From Ketobacter sp036337295 (GTDB lineage: Bacteria > Pseudomonadota > Gammaproteobacteria > Pseudomonadales > Ketobacteraceae), in assembly GCA_036337295.1 (NCBI GenBank), contig JAYZEN010000007.1, positions 1,054,001 through 1,118,000 of the forward strand: 64,000 nucleotides of DNA, written 5' to 3'. The notes under the pieces are model-generated. The model searched no databases. It was not told where the DNA came from and saw nothing but the letters and a program-made list of their open reading frames with translations. Below, one piece after another: positions 37,090-46,191 of the stretch (the first letter of the stretch is position 1; each line of letters starts with the position of its first letter). Made by a program: the position numbers and the translations under genes.

Positions 37090-38332
37090 TGTGTTCCACC
37101 TGCGCCGGGTGTGTTTGGGGTTGTTGCCATTCAACCGCCTGGCATTGCCCCAGCAGCGGTGCCGGGCTCATGGGTTTCGCTGGAGTTTCACTCATGCGGT
37201 ATGGAACGGTGGGGTATTTCAAGTTGCCGAGGACCGGGTGCTCCAATTCAACGAAGAATTCCCTGAACTGGTATTGCGGGGAATCCACCAGGTCCGCCGC
37301 GTTGTTCACTGCAACCAGCGTCACACCCAGTTGCTGTGCCCGCTCGGCCGCTTGTTCTTTGCCTTGGGTTTTTAACCACTGAACCAAATGCCGACGACAG
37401 GTGGCGACGCGCTCCGGCGTGCAGGCCTTTTCCAGCCAATTTTCGGGAAACGCCTGCATCCATGCGGGGTCCCCCAATAGCTCACGTAAACCCTGCCAGT
37501 GCGCCGGGGCCGACAACCAGATATAAACAAAACCATCTTCACAGGGAAAAATTCCAGCAGGACCAGACAGGTCGAGTGCGGTACGGCACTGGCTCACGTT
37601 CATGTCACCGCCCATCATCTGCGCCAACACGTAATCCACCCGCGATGCCAGTACCTCCTGCTTTGAAATTTCAATGAACTGGCCTTCACCGGTCTGGCGC
37701 TTGGCCAGCAACGCGGCACTGATACAGAGCGCGGCCTCAAGCCCGGCTTCGTAACTGGGAAGGAATCGTCCGGCGCCGTTCAAAGGGGGCAGGGTGGGGT
37801 CGCCGCCCGTGGGGGTATGGAATCCCCAGCCGCTGCTATGGAATACATTCAGGTCTTCAGCGTGCAATCGATCCTGGGGTGGCTCCAATCCGAAATTCGA
37901 GATAGAACACACCACCAAGCCGGGATGCATGCACTGTTGCTGGACGGCGTCCAACCCCAATGCACTGAGCCATTCCAGTGTATGGTCATCAATTACCGCA
38001 TCTACCTGGGACAACAGTCGTGACAAGATGGATTTGTTCTGCAACAAATCCAATTCGATGGACTGCTTGCCGGTGTTCAGGTACGCAAACAATCCACTGC
38101 GTTCAACATCCTCATTCCTGGCATCACTTGTCGTACTGCCTGGAACAGACGCAGGCTGCCTCTTCGATGGAGCCGTGCGACTGAACGGCCCCATGCGACG
38201 GGTGGGGCTGCCCACCCCGGGAGTTTCGATCTTGATGACTTCAGCGCCAAAATCTGCCAGCAGCTTGCCGCAGTACTCACCGCTGACACTTTCCGCCAAT
38301 TCCAGTATCTTTACGCCGCTCAAGGCTGCCAT
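37082..38332 (-). CDS. Class III CoA-transferase paralogue without catalytic Asp
   Basis: A 416-residue CaiB/BaiF protein: SGVKILELAESVSGEYCGKLL, DFGAEVIKIETPG and TGEGQFIEISKQEVL are typical. At the position of the catalytic aspartate, GRFLPSYEAGLEAAL shows Ser193 rather than Asp, by eye alignment. It is first in the minus-strand run and overlaps the next CoA-transferase by 8 bases, so a heterodimer is likely. An insert of about 20 residues (52-75, Ser/Pro/Thr-rich) is unusual. The 309-bp upstream region contains a palindrome at 38411-38432. Confidence 0.87.
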   Translation of the reverse strand: MAALSGVKILELAESVSGEYCGKLLADFGAEVIKIETPGVGSPTRRMGPFSRTAPSKRQPASVPGSTTSDARNEDVERSGLFAYLNTGKQSIELDLLQNKSILSRLLSQVDAVIDDHTLEWLSALGLDAVQQQCMHPGLVVCSISNFGLEPPQDRLHAEDLNVFHSSGWGFHTPTGGDPTLPPLNGAGRFLPSYEAGLEAALCISAALLAKRQTGEGQFIEISKQEVLASRVDYVLAQMMGGDMNVSQCRTALDLSGPAGIFPCEDGFVYIWLSAPAHWQGLRELLGDPAWMQAFPENWLEKACTPERVATCRRHLVQWLKTQGKEQAAERAQQLGVTLVAVNNAADLVDSPQYQFREFFVELEHPVLGNLKYPTVPYRMSETPAKPMSPAPLLGQCQAVEWQQPQTHPAQVEHND

Positions 38333-38641
38333 AGAGACCTCTGTGGTTCATATTTTTATTCATTTATTCAGAAGGTTATACGCAGCCGGCGGGCCCTGTT
38401 TCACTTTCTATGTACAACACCACTGTTGTACAGTAGGATAATGAATTGCGGGCCTGATTCTCACCCCTGACACTTGGCAACAGCATCGCCCTGAACATCA
38501 GGTTCTCCCTGAATTCCAAGCTTCTGAATGCTAGGTTTTCACAGGCGGGGTATCGTTTCCTGACAGAAGGTGAGATTCGATGAACAGTTGGCGCGGCCCC
38601 ACAGTCAAACCTAATAAAACACTAACAAAAGGTGACGGCTC
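38333..38641. other. 309-bp divergent intergenic region
   Basis: Lies between the CoA-transferase and the AraC gene. Besides the palindrome at 38411-38432 and a GATAAT-like hexamer shortly after it, I see no gene or hairpin here. No open frame in it has coding character. Confidence 0.6.
38411..38432. promoter_or_regulatory. Palindromic operator candidate, site 4 (longer spacer)
   Basis: Perfect 8-bp arms TGTACAAC (38411-38418) and GTTGTACA (38425-38432) with spacer ACCACT. It contains the same ACAAC and GTTGT half-sites as the other sites, but the spacer is 6 instead of 3 bases, as if CAC had been duplicated. Confidence 0.55.
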
Positions 38642-39700
38642 ATGAATGAAAACGTTTTTTTTAGCTTGGACGGCCCCCTGGAAGTCATGCCATCGGAGCG
38701 TCAGATGCGGGTTGCCAATCTGGGTGCTTTTCCCGTTCTGGCCCGCAACCTGGGAGCAGACCCCAACCGACTGCTGGAACGTCACGAGATTGATCCCTAC
38801 AGCCTGCGCGACCCCGACCATTACATCGATTGCCAATCCTACGTTGACCTGCTGGAGGACTGCAGCAGCCAGTTCAACGATCCCTTGTTCGGCTTGCGCC
38901 TGGCACAGGTGCAGGAACCGGATGTGTACGGCTGTGTCACCGCCCTGTGCCGGGCGTCTTCCACCATGCGTGAAGCCATTCATTGCCTGATCAAGTTTAT
39001 TCCCGTCACCCATTCTCCTGCGGCTATGCAGGAATTAGTGGTCAACGAAGAATTAGCCATGTTGCGCTGGGGTGTACGCACGGATCTGGGGGAGAACAAA
39101 CAGGCCAACTACCAGGCCGCCTTGCTGAACCTGAAACTGCTGCGTCAATTGGGCGGTAAACATTTCCGCCCCAATTACGTCAACCTGGCGGTGGATACCC
39201 GCCATCGCGATATTGATGAGCTTGAACATCAACTTGGGTGCCGCTTTAACGGGCGCACCACAGAAAATGTGATTGCATTCCCCTCGGCTTATCTGGACCA
39301 GCGCATCGGCAGTGCCAATCGGCTGTTGTTCAAACTACTGGGGGGCTATCTCAGTAAAGTAAAAGAGGCCGCCCGCACCACATTGGTGGACCGGGTGCAG
39401 GACTACATACGATCCTCGTTGCCCGAAGGCCAATGCACCATTGAACGCTGTGCCGCGAAGATGGACATTTCGGTGCGTACACTGCAGGCAAAACTGAGCG
39501 AAGCGAACCTGAGTTTCTCCGATATTCTGGAAGAACAACGAATCGCCTTGGCTCAGGGTTATTTGCGCCAACACCAGATTTCCCTGGACGATGTGGCTGC
39601 CAACCTGGGTTACTCGGAACAATCCAGTTTCGGCCGTGCGTTCAAACGCTGGACCGGAGTAACGCCCAAACAATACCGGCAGAAATCATTGGTCAACTAA
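38642..39700 (+). CDS. AraC-family transcriptional regulator (OruR-like)
   Basis: A 352-residue regulator with the long N-terminal sensor domain of the arabinose-binding-like type (residues about 20-215, e.g. NLGAFPVLARNLGADPNRLL). The C-terminal HTH is at about 255-345: IERCAAKMDISVRTLQAKL and LDDVAANLGYSEQSSFGRAF, ending FKRWTGVTPKQYRQ. AGGTGA precedes the ATG. It is divergent from the CoA-transferase pair and may activate it; the hydantoinase operon ends downstream of it on the other strand. Confidence 0.94.
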   Translation: MNENVFFSLDGPLEVMPSERQMRVANLGAFPVLARNLGADPNRLLERHEIDPYSLRDPDHYIDCQSYVDLLEDCSSQFNDPLFGLRLAQVQEPDVYGCVTALCRASSTMREAIHCLIKFIPVTHSPAAMQELVVNEELAMLRWGVRTDLGENKQANYQAALLNLKLLRQLGGKHFRPNYVNLAVDTRHRDIDELEHQLGCRFNGRTTENVIAFPSAYLDQRIGSANRLLFKLLGGYLSKVKEAARTTLVDRVQDYIRSSLPEGQCTIERCAAKMDISVRTLQAKLSEANLSFSDILEEQRIALAQGYLRQHQISLDDVAANLGYSEQSSFGRAFKRWTGVTPKQYRQKSLVN

Positions 39701-39732
39701 TCAAAGCGGGTTAACCAGAGCATCTTAGCCCA

Positions 39733-39752
39733 AGGCCCCGTAATCGGGGCCT
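39733..39752. terminator. Hairpin between AraC and hydantoinase A genes
   Basis: Perfect stem AGGCCCCG / CGGGGCCT with loop TAAT. It lies in the 60-bp gap of a convergent pair but has no adjoining T run, so it is a possible terminator only. Confidence 0.5.
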
Positions 39753-39760
39753 GGTACCGG

Positions 39761-41836
39761 TTATGGGGTTTTCTGCATCTCATAGTCGCCGGAATCATCA
39801 ACCTGTACCTTCCACCCCGGGTACACCACAATGGTGGTAAAGGTTTCTTCAATGATCGCCGGTCCGGTGACCTCATAGCCTGGCAACAAAGCATTACCCG
39901 CATAGATTTCGATATCCATGTAGCCTTCACCCAGATTGGCCCGCCGACGCTTGACGGGCGCAGCAGCCATCCGGGGAGCGGAACAACCGCTACCCACCGG
40001 TGGTGCCGGTGTATCCACCGCCGTGATCAGGCGAACGCCGATGATCTCCGGCAATTCCGCTTCACGAATATGTTCAAATTCCTGCATGTGGCGGGCGTTG
40101 AACGCTTCCAGTGCCCGCGCTCCGAACTCAGCATCCAGAAAACTGAAATCCTGGGCGCCCTGGCAACGGTGCACTTCAAAGCTCACCGCAAAGTTCTGCC
40201 CTGCATAACGCATATTGACCTGATAAATGCACTCAACCTGATCTATTGAGAAGCCCGCATCCCTGAAATAGTGATTGGCTCGCTCTTCCAACTGGTTCCA
40301 GAGTGTTCTCATTTTTTCCAGATCCGGAGCATCCACCGAACAACTGCAGGAGCGCTCTTCATCGATGGTGGGTTTGGCCACCAGCGTACCCAACGCCGAG
40401 AACGTTGGGGAAGCCTTGGGCACCAAAACCTTTTCGATGCCCAGTGCATCGGCGTGCACCGCCGCAAAAGCGGGACCGTTGCCGCCATAGGCCAGCATCA
40501 CCATCTCCTTGGGGTCGATGCCCTTACCGGCAGTGGTACGACGAATGGCCTGAATCATATTGGCGTTAACTACACGCCAGCAATCGAAGGCCGCGTCTTC
40601 GGCCCCATAGCCCATTTGGTCACCCAACACCTGGAACGCCTCACGCACGCCCTGTTCCTGCAAGGCAAAACTGCCGCCGGCGAACTCAGCATCGGCCGAC
40701 AGAATTCCCAACATCAACAAGGCGTCGGTCACGGTCGGTTCAACGCCACCCCTGCCGTAACAGATGGGACCGGGCTCGGAGCCGGCGGATTTCGGCCCCA
40801 CCTGGATTTCACCACCACTGACATGGCAAATCGACCCGCCGCCAGCTCCCAGGGTTTCCACCTGCACCATGGGCACACCCACCAGATAGCGATGATGCAT
40901 GTTCCAACCAGCAGTGGCCGGTGCCGCCCCATCCAATACGATGGACATATCATAGGAAGTGCCCCCCATGTCCACACACAACAGGTTAGGGGAGCCTTTG
41001 GCCACACCCGTGTGCGCGGAGCCAATCACACCACCTGCCGGGCCGGAAGCCAACACGCGAATGGGAGAGCCATCAATGTATTCCCGCGTCATCACGCCGC
41101 CGCTGGCCTGCATCACCATCAATTGATTTTTATAACCGGCCTCCTGCAGGCGCGTTACCAGTTTTTCCAGATAGGAGGTGACCCGTGGCCCTACATAAGC
41201 GTTGACCACGGTGGTGCTGGTGCGGTCATACTCCGGCCCCCGCGGCAACACCTGGTGAGAGACGGAGAGATGCACACCCGGCATCTCCTCTTCAACGATC
41301 TGTTTAACGCGCAATTCATGAGCCGGATTGACAAAAGAGAAGATCAGCGAAATCGCCACGGACTCCACATTCTGTTTTCTTAACTTGCGACAGGCTTCCC
41401 GCACGGCCTGTTCGTCCAGCGCCTCATAGACGGAACCATCAAACAGCATGCGCTCCGGCACAGTGAGGCGCCGTCGCCGCGGGGTAATCTGTTTGAATGG
41501 CGCCAGGGTGGCATCCCAGATGTTTTCTTTATAACCCCGACGGTATTCCATCTCATCCCGAAAGCCTTGCGTGGTGATCAGACCGGTGACAGCGCCGTTC
41601 ATTTCAATCAGCGTGTTGTCGGCGATGGTGGTACCGTGCACGATGCTCTCGCACTGACCCAGCAGATCCCCCAGGGTCATACCTTCCTTTTCAGCCAGTT
41701 TTTCCAACCCGGTCATCACGCCAAGGGAGCGGTCTTCCGGTGTACTGAGATTTTTATGCAGAATGACCTGTTCGCCTTTAAGCATGGCGAAATCCGTGAA
41801 CGTACCGCCTATATCAATGCCTACTCGATAACTCAT
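39761..41836 (-). CDS. Hydantoinase/oxoprolinase subunit A (HyuA-like)
   Basis: A 691-residue ATPase-fold subunit. It begins RVGIDIGGTFTDFAML, the nucleotide-binding start of this family, then HGTTIADNTLIEMNGA and EMEYRRGYKENIWD. A central LCVDMGGTSYDMS segment and a C-terminal beta-rich domain follow. Relatives are hydantoinases, 5-oxoprolinase and acetone/acetophenone carboxylase subunits; all couple ATP use to opening or carboxylating a substrate. Its start overlaps the stop of the B subunit by 4 bases (ATGA). Which of these reactions applies is unknown. Confidence 0.93.
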   Translation of the reverse strand: MSYRVGIDIGGTFTDFAMLKGEQVILHKNLSTPEDRSLGVMTGLEKLAEKEGMTLGDLLGQCESIVHGTTIADNTLIEMNGAVTGLITTQGFRDEMEYRRGYKENIWDATLAPFKQITPRRRRLTVPERMLFDGSVYEALDEQAVREACRKLRKQNVESVAISLIFSFVNPAHELRVKQIVEEEMPGVHLSVSHQVLPRGPEYDRTSTTVVNAYVGPRVTSYLEKLVTRLQEAGYKNQLMVMQASGGVMTREYIDGSPIRVLASGPAGGVIGSAHTGVAKGSPNLLCVDMGGTSYDMSIVLDGAAPATAGWNMHHRYLVGVPMVQVETLGAGGGSICHVSGGEIQVGPKSAGSEPGPICYGRGGVEPTVTDALLMLGILSADAEFAGGSFALQEQGVREAFQVLGDQMGYGAEDAAFDCWRVVNANMIQAIRRTTAGKGIDPKEMVMLAYGGNGPAFAAVHADALGIEKVLVPKASPTFSALGTLVAKPTIDEERSCSCSVDAPDLEKMRTLWNQLEERANHYFRDAGFSIDQVECIYQVNMRYAGQNFAVSFEVHRCQGAQDFSFLDAEFGARALEAFNARHMQEFEHIREAELPEIIGVRLITAVDTPAPPVGSGCSAPRMAAAPVKRRRANLGEGYMDIEIYAGNALLPGYEVTGPAIIEETFTTIVVYPGWKVQVDDSGDYEMQKTP

Positions 41837-43662
41837 GACGCTGCCCCCTGTGCGGCGCTCTCTGCTTTCATTTTATTTCTCAATGCCTGGGTCGCAGCGA
41901 TGTCAACGGCCAAGTCATATTCCTCCAGACTTCCGGTCAGCACTACTCCATACCTGGAGCGGGCCGCTGCCAGGCTGACGTATTCGTCCAACACATCTTC
42001 TTTCACTGCCTCCGGGTCGCGCTCAAGCGCCGGGCCAAAGCCGGCACCGCCGCCGTGCTGATACGCCATGACAGCACCCTCGGGTAACTGCGCACTTTCC
42101 ACCAGTTCGATTTTGTACTCCTGCTCGGTTCCCACCAGAAAGCGGTTACTGTAGGGGATGGCATCCTCTCCACCACACATGCCCCGTAACGGATGTTTGG
42201 CAGACACCATCCACGCCATGGCCGATACCGGTTCCAGTACTTTTTTCACATTCAGGCTGCCGGGTGCGCCGCGCCACTGCCCGGCACCACCACCATCGGT
42301 CACCATTTCCCGGCTGATGTTCAACACCGGAAAACGGGCTTCACTGTCTTCGGCCATAGACAGCAGTAAACTGCCAAGTGACGCCGGGCTGGAACCCCAG
42401 CCGTCCACACCTTTCACTGCGGACACGTCCATGGAACGGGAGTCCACTCCCTGATCCATCCACATCATGCCGTTGGCGTTAAACCCTATCACCGCGTTGG
42501 GCATTCCTATCTTGTAGACCTGGGGCTGAGCCCGCTGCGGTACAATGTTGGAGAGCGCAATGCACACCGCCTCGGTGATTTCGCAGGCGGGGTGGAACGA
42601 GCCCAGTGCTGCAGGTTTGTTCGGTGGTGGGTGGGCGATACAACCTTCCGGCAGAATGATGTCCACCGCGTTGAACAGGCCCTCGTTTTTCGGAATCTCC
42701 GGATCAATCATGCTGCACAGTTGCACCATGATATAGCCACGGGAATTGGCAAAGGTATTCCACACACCCACCAGGTGTGGGCGGTCGTCGGTCCCGGTCA
42801 GGTCCACCGTCAATTGATCACCACGTACCTCACAGGCCACATGCACTTTCACATCCGGTGTGCCCTGAGTATCAGCGTCCACCCAAACGTCCGCCTCATA
42901 GGTCCCATCCGGCCAGGCGGCAATCTCTTCACGAAACCGCTTCTCTGTGTGTTCCACCGTATAGTTCAGTGCTGCCCGCACATTGTCCGTGCCGTACTTT
43001 CGAATCAGCGCCTGATGCTCGCGCACGGCCATCTGCACACCACCAATCATGGCTGCCAGGTCACCGGCAAAGGTGGCAAAGCGATTGTTGCGTTCGATCA
43101 GGTTGATGACGTCACGACGCTTCTCACCACGGTGCACCAGTTTCAGGCAGGGAATCGCCAGGCCTTCGGTGAAAATGTCCGTGGCCTCCAGGGTGAAGCC
43201 ACCTGGGTCCTTGCCACCGGTGTCACCCTGATGGGCCTGCAGGGCCTGAATCATGACCAGCCTACCGTCGTCATCAAACACCGGCGCATACACGTTATAG
43301 TCCGGCAGGTGACCGCCCCCGTGATCCGGGTCGTTGGCCAGGAACACATCGCCGGGACCCCAATCGTAATCGTCCTGATGCATCAAACCGTAACGCACGG
43401 TCAATTGCGTTACGAAGGTCAGATGTGGCGTACCCACCGACCCCACCACCAAGCGACCATGCGAGTCGATGATGGACGAGTTACGTTCATTGGACTGATT
43501 GATGATAGGGGAGGAGGCGGCCCGGCCCAGATGAGTACAAGCCTCAAAACACACAGTTTCCAACGCACCACGAATAATGCTGGCGGTGACCGGATCAAGA
43601 TCGGATGCGGTGGGCAGGGGTTCGCGCTTGGCGGCCAGGCGCCGATTCAGTTCGTATGACAT
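41833..43662 (-). CDS. Hydantoinase/oxoprolinase subunit B (HyuB-like)
   Basis: A 609-residue partner of the A subunit. Typical blocks: LDPVTASIIRGALETVCFEA, SSIIDSHGRLVVGSVGTPH, and DVFLANDPDHGGGHLPDYN, the conserved metal-binding region. AAGGAT precedes the ATG at 43662. The A and B genes follow an enoyl-CoA hydratase gene (30 bases upstream), a pairing that places the complex in a CoA-ester pathway rather than in hydantoin use. Third subunits as in acetone carboxylase are not seen. Confidence 0.93.
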   Translation of the reverse strand: MSYELNRRLAAKREPLPTASDLDPVTASIIRGALETVCFEACTHLGRAASSPIINQSNERNSSIIDSHGRLVVGSVGTPHLTFVTQLTVRYGLMHQDDYDWGPGDVFLANDPDHGGGHLPDYNVYAPVFDDDGRLVMIQALQAHQGDTGGKDPGGFTLEATDIFTEGLAIPCLKLVHRGEKRRDVINLIERNNRFATFAGDLAAMIGGVQMAVREHQALIRKYGTDNVRAALNYTVEHTEKRFREEIAAWPDGTYEADVWVDADTQGTPDVKVHVACEVRGDQLTVDLTGTDDRPHLVGVWNTFANSRGYIMVQLCSMIDPEIPKNEGLFNAVDIILPEGCIAHPPPNKPAALGSFHPACEITEAVCIALSNIVPQRAQPQVYKIGMPNAVIGFNANGMMWMDQGVDSRSMDVSAVKGVDGWGSSPASLGSLLLSMAEDSEARFPVLNISREMVTDGGGAGQWRGAPGSLNVKKVLEPVSAMAWMVSAKHPLRGMCGGEDAIPYSNRFLVGTEQEYKIELVESAQLPEGAVMAYQHGGGAGFGPALERDPEAVKEDVLDEYVSLAAARSRYGVVLTGSLEEYDLAVDIAATQALRNKMKAESAAQGAAS

Positions 43663-43692
43663 GCTGTAATCCTTAAAATGGCGCGGCAGAAG

Positions 43693-44673
43693 TTAGGGTT
43701 TCTTACGGTTCGACATACCCAGCCGCCACTCCGGCGGGTACATCATGTCGATATCCTTCACCACGTTATTGAGGCCTTTCTCGAAGGTGTCGCTGTCCAC
43801 ACCCGCCTGATTTTGCCGGTCATTGGTCATCATCGGCAGCATGCCTTCCACAAAACCGGTCAACAGGCTGCCCATGTATTCACCGCGGTATTGTTTATAC
43901 ATTTCGATAAAGGTTTTTTGCACCTGCACCACATCAGTGGGCCGGCTGCGGGAGCAGGCGAGGGCGTATTTTCGGGTTTCATCCGCCAGTTTTTCCAGCG
44001 GCACCACACTGTTTATGAAATTGGTTTCGTACATTTCCGCTGCGGTAAACGGGCGACCGGTGAACAGCATTTCGGAGAACTTGCGGAGCCCGATCTGCTC
44101 GATCCAGGTCCACATGCGAGGGCCCCAGCCGGCATAACGGAAGGAGGGGTGACCAAACAGGGTGTCATCTGACGAGATCAACAGGTCGGCATCGGCCGCC
44201 TGGTAAAAGTGCCATCCATAGCAGTAGCCTTTGGTTTCTATGATGCTGATTTTCTTGAATTCCTGCAGAGGGCGACTGCCGGCCGGCGCCTTGGCGTAAT
44301 GATCCGTCATACTGTGCAGGAACCGGTAAGAGCCCCGCGGTGGATATTTGACATCGGGGTCGTTGATCCCGAATTCATGCAACAGGGACATGTCCTCGCC
44401 GGAATCGGAATACATGTCGGCCTGCTCCTGCAGATCACCACCACTGCCGAAATGCTTGCCTTCCCCCCGAATCACCAGCACCTTAACGTCATCATCCACG
44501 TTGGCCTTGAATACCAGGTCGGCATAGTACTGACGCATACCCGTCGTGGTGGCGTTCAGCGCGTCCGGCCGGTCGAAAGTCAGATAGGCAATCTTGTTCT
44601 CGGTATCTTTCTCATACCGGATATATTCCTTTGCCTCTTCCTTGAGCTGATTGATATCGGGAGCTTGTTTCAT
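43693..44673 (-). CDS. Enoyl-CoA hydratase/isomerase family protein
   Basis: A 326-residue crotonase-fold protein, longer than the common 260 because of an N-terminal stretch (residues 1-25) and an insert around 85-140 (PPRGSYRFLHSMTDHYAKAP). The family segments are IAYLTFDRPDALNATT, GEGKHFGSGGDLQE and IIETKGYCYGWHFYQAADAD. The catalytic acids are not obvious. It heads the unit with the two hydantoinase-type subunits. It would act on an unsaturated or cyclic CoA ester. Confidence 0.87.
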   Translation of the reverse strand: MKQAPDINQLKEEAKEYIRYEKDTENKIAYLTFDRPDALNATTTGMRQYYADLVFKANVDDDVKVLVIRGEGKHFGSGGDLQEQADMYSDSGEDMSLLHEFGINDPDVKYPPRGSYRFLHSMTDHYAKAPAGSRPLQEFKKISIIETKGYCYGWHFYQAADADLLISSDDTLFGHPSFRYAGWGPRMWTWIEQIGLRKFSEMLFTGRPFTAAEMYETNFINSVVPLEKLADETRKYALACSRSRPTDVVQVQKTFIEMYKQYRGEYMGSLLTGFVEGMLPMMTNDRQNQAGVDSDTFEKGLNNVVKDIDMMYPPEWRLGMSNRKKP

Positions 44674-45015
44674 AGAAATACGCCTGTGCTGGAAACGGAA
44701 GTCAGAGATAGATCGTCAAGTACAGGTTGTACCATGGGGGTCTGGAAGCGTCCTGACAGTTCGTGCCACAGTCTCTACCATGAGCGCAGCCGGCGTCCTA
44801 ACCACACTTACTAGCCTGAACAGGCGCATTGAAATGCCTGAGCCTGTATTCCGGGCGGATCTGGGGCCTGGCTATATCGTCAGCAGGTTACCCGGGGATA
44901 TACACTGGTGTGATTGTCCCGGGAGCGTTCCCGGATGTTGAGAGATGTCCGAACGGGCCCGGCGTAAACGGGCTGTAAGTATACGGGCTGTAACAAAGGG
45001 GAGGCTTATAACAAC
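44674..45015. other. 342-bp divergent intergenic region with direct repeats
   Basis: Between the hydratase gene and the SDR gene. It holds a direct repeat ACGGGCTGTAA at 44968-44978 and 44983-44993 (15-base period) just before the SDR Shine-Dalgarno, and CCCGGG twice around 44891-44932. No palindrome of the CAAC-N3-GTTG type and no coding frame are visible. Confidence 0.45.
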
Positions 45016-45813
45016 ATGAATGATCAAGCTCAACGGCGAGTGGCCCTGATTACCGGTGCCAGTTCCGGAATTGGCGAGGCCATCGCGCGCAAGTTTGCTA
45101 AAGAGGGGTGGCGCATCATCGCCGTGGCGCGACGGGAATCCCGCCTGCAACAGCTGCAGCAGGAACTCTCTGCACAGACGGACCTGGAATACCTGGTGGC
45201 GGATGTCACTGACAAGGATGCCCCCAAGCGGGCAGTGGATCTGGCTTTGCATACATTCGACCGCCTCGATTGCCTGGTGAACAATGCCGGTTCCGGCAAG
45301 TGGGCGCCTCCCGGTGAAACGGATGATGACACCATCGATGAAGTGCTCAACATCAGCCTGAAAGCGCCGTTCCGGTTTGGACGGGAGGCCTTGCGGGCCA
45401 TGCAACCCGGTTCTTCCATCATTAATATTGGCTCGGTGTTTGGCTTGCTGGGCGGCTTGGACGGCGGTATCTATTGCACCGCCAAAGCCGGCATGATCGG
45501 CATGAGCCAGGCGTTCGCCGTGCAATACGGCGCCAAGGGCATACGCTCCAACGTCGTGGCACCCGGAGTGGTGAAAACGGAAATGACCGCTGCGGCCTGG
45601 GACTTCCCCGGCTTTCAACGCACCAATCAGGAACTGACTCCGTTTGACCGCGACGGCACTGTGGACGACGTTGCCAACACTGTGTTCTTTTTGGCGTCCC
45701 AGGAAGGCAGCTATATCAACGGTCAGACCATCGCGCTGGATGGCGGCTGGTCTACCACCAAGTACGTGGCTCCGGAAGCCCTGCTCTGCGAGCGGGTGAT
45801 GCCGGGCGAGTAA
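45016..45813 (+). CDS. Short-chain dehydrogenase/reductase
   Basis: A 265-residue SDR. VALITGASSGIGEAIARKF binds the cofactor, LVNNAGSGKW is the NNAG strand, INIGSVFGLLGG holds the catalytic Ser and YCTAKAGMIGM the Tyr-Lys (Tyr one residue earlier than the usual text but in place). GGGGAGG precedes the ATG. A single-gene unit, ended by a strong hairpin at 45824-45848. Substrate unknown. Confidence 0.93.
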   Translation: MNDQAQRRVALITGASSGIGEAIARKFAKEGWRIIAVARRESRLQQLQQELSAQTDLEYLVADVTDKDAPKRAVDLALHTFDRLDCLVNNAGSGKWAPPGETDDDTIDEVLNISLKAPFRFGREALRAMQPGSSIINIGSVFGLLGGLDGGIYCTAKAGMIGMSQAFAVQYGAKGIRSNVVAPGVVKTEMTAAAWDFPGFQRTNQELTPFDRDGTVDDVANTVFFLASQEGSYINGQTIALDGGWSTTKYVAPEALLCERVMPGE

Positions 45814-45823
45814 TGCCACAAAA

Positions 45824-45848
45824 AAGAGCCGCACAAGCGGCTCTCTTT
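45824..45848. terminator. Bidirectional Rho-independent terminator
   Basis: The stem AGAGCCGC (45825-45832) / GCGGCTCT (45837-45844), loop ACAA, is preceded by an A run and followed by CTTT. It serves the SDR gene and the convergent P450 gene. Confidence 0.85.
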
Positions 45849-45867
45849 GAACTGCGTCAATCAAGAC

Positions 45868-46191
45868 TTATTTGGCGACCGGGGTCCCGCTGAACGGAAT
45901 CTTCGACATCATGGCCTTGATGTGGCCGCTGATGTTATTGTCCGCGTCCACGGTGGCGCTGTACGTCACAGTCAACTTCACTGGCTTGGTGACTTTGCTT
46001 TTCCAGGTCAAGGTTTCACCATCGTATTTGCCACCTTCGATGGGTTGCTCACCGAATTCCGGATTGGTGATGGTGCCGGTCAGCACCTCGCCTTCGGATT
46101 TCAGGGTCACAACACTTCGCTGCTCACCATTGGGGGCTTTGATTACCAAATCCCAGGCATTATCAATACCTGATTCTGTTGCATTAGACAC
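45868..46191 (-). CDS. Possible separate translation of the P450 C-terminal domain
   Basis: In frame with the P450. The GTG at 46191 (codon 427) is preceded by AGGAG at 46198-46202 with a 6-base gap, an ideal Shine-Dalgarno. The 107-residue product would start MSNATESGIDNAWDLV and contains only the beta-rich domain. This is an alternative product or a relict of a once separate gene; the fusion itself is what the open frame shows. Confidence 0.4.
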   Translation of the reverse strand: MSNATESGIDNAWDLVIKAPNGEQRSVVTLKSEGEVLTGTITNPEFGEQPIEGGKYDGETLTWKSKVTKPVKLTVTYSATVDADNNISGHIKAMMSKIPFSGTPVAK

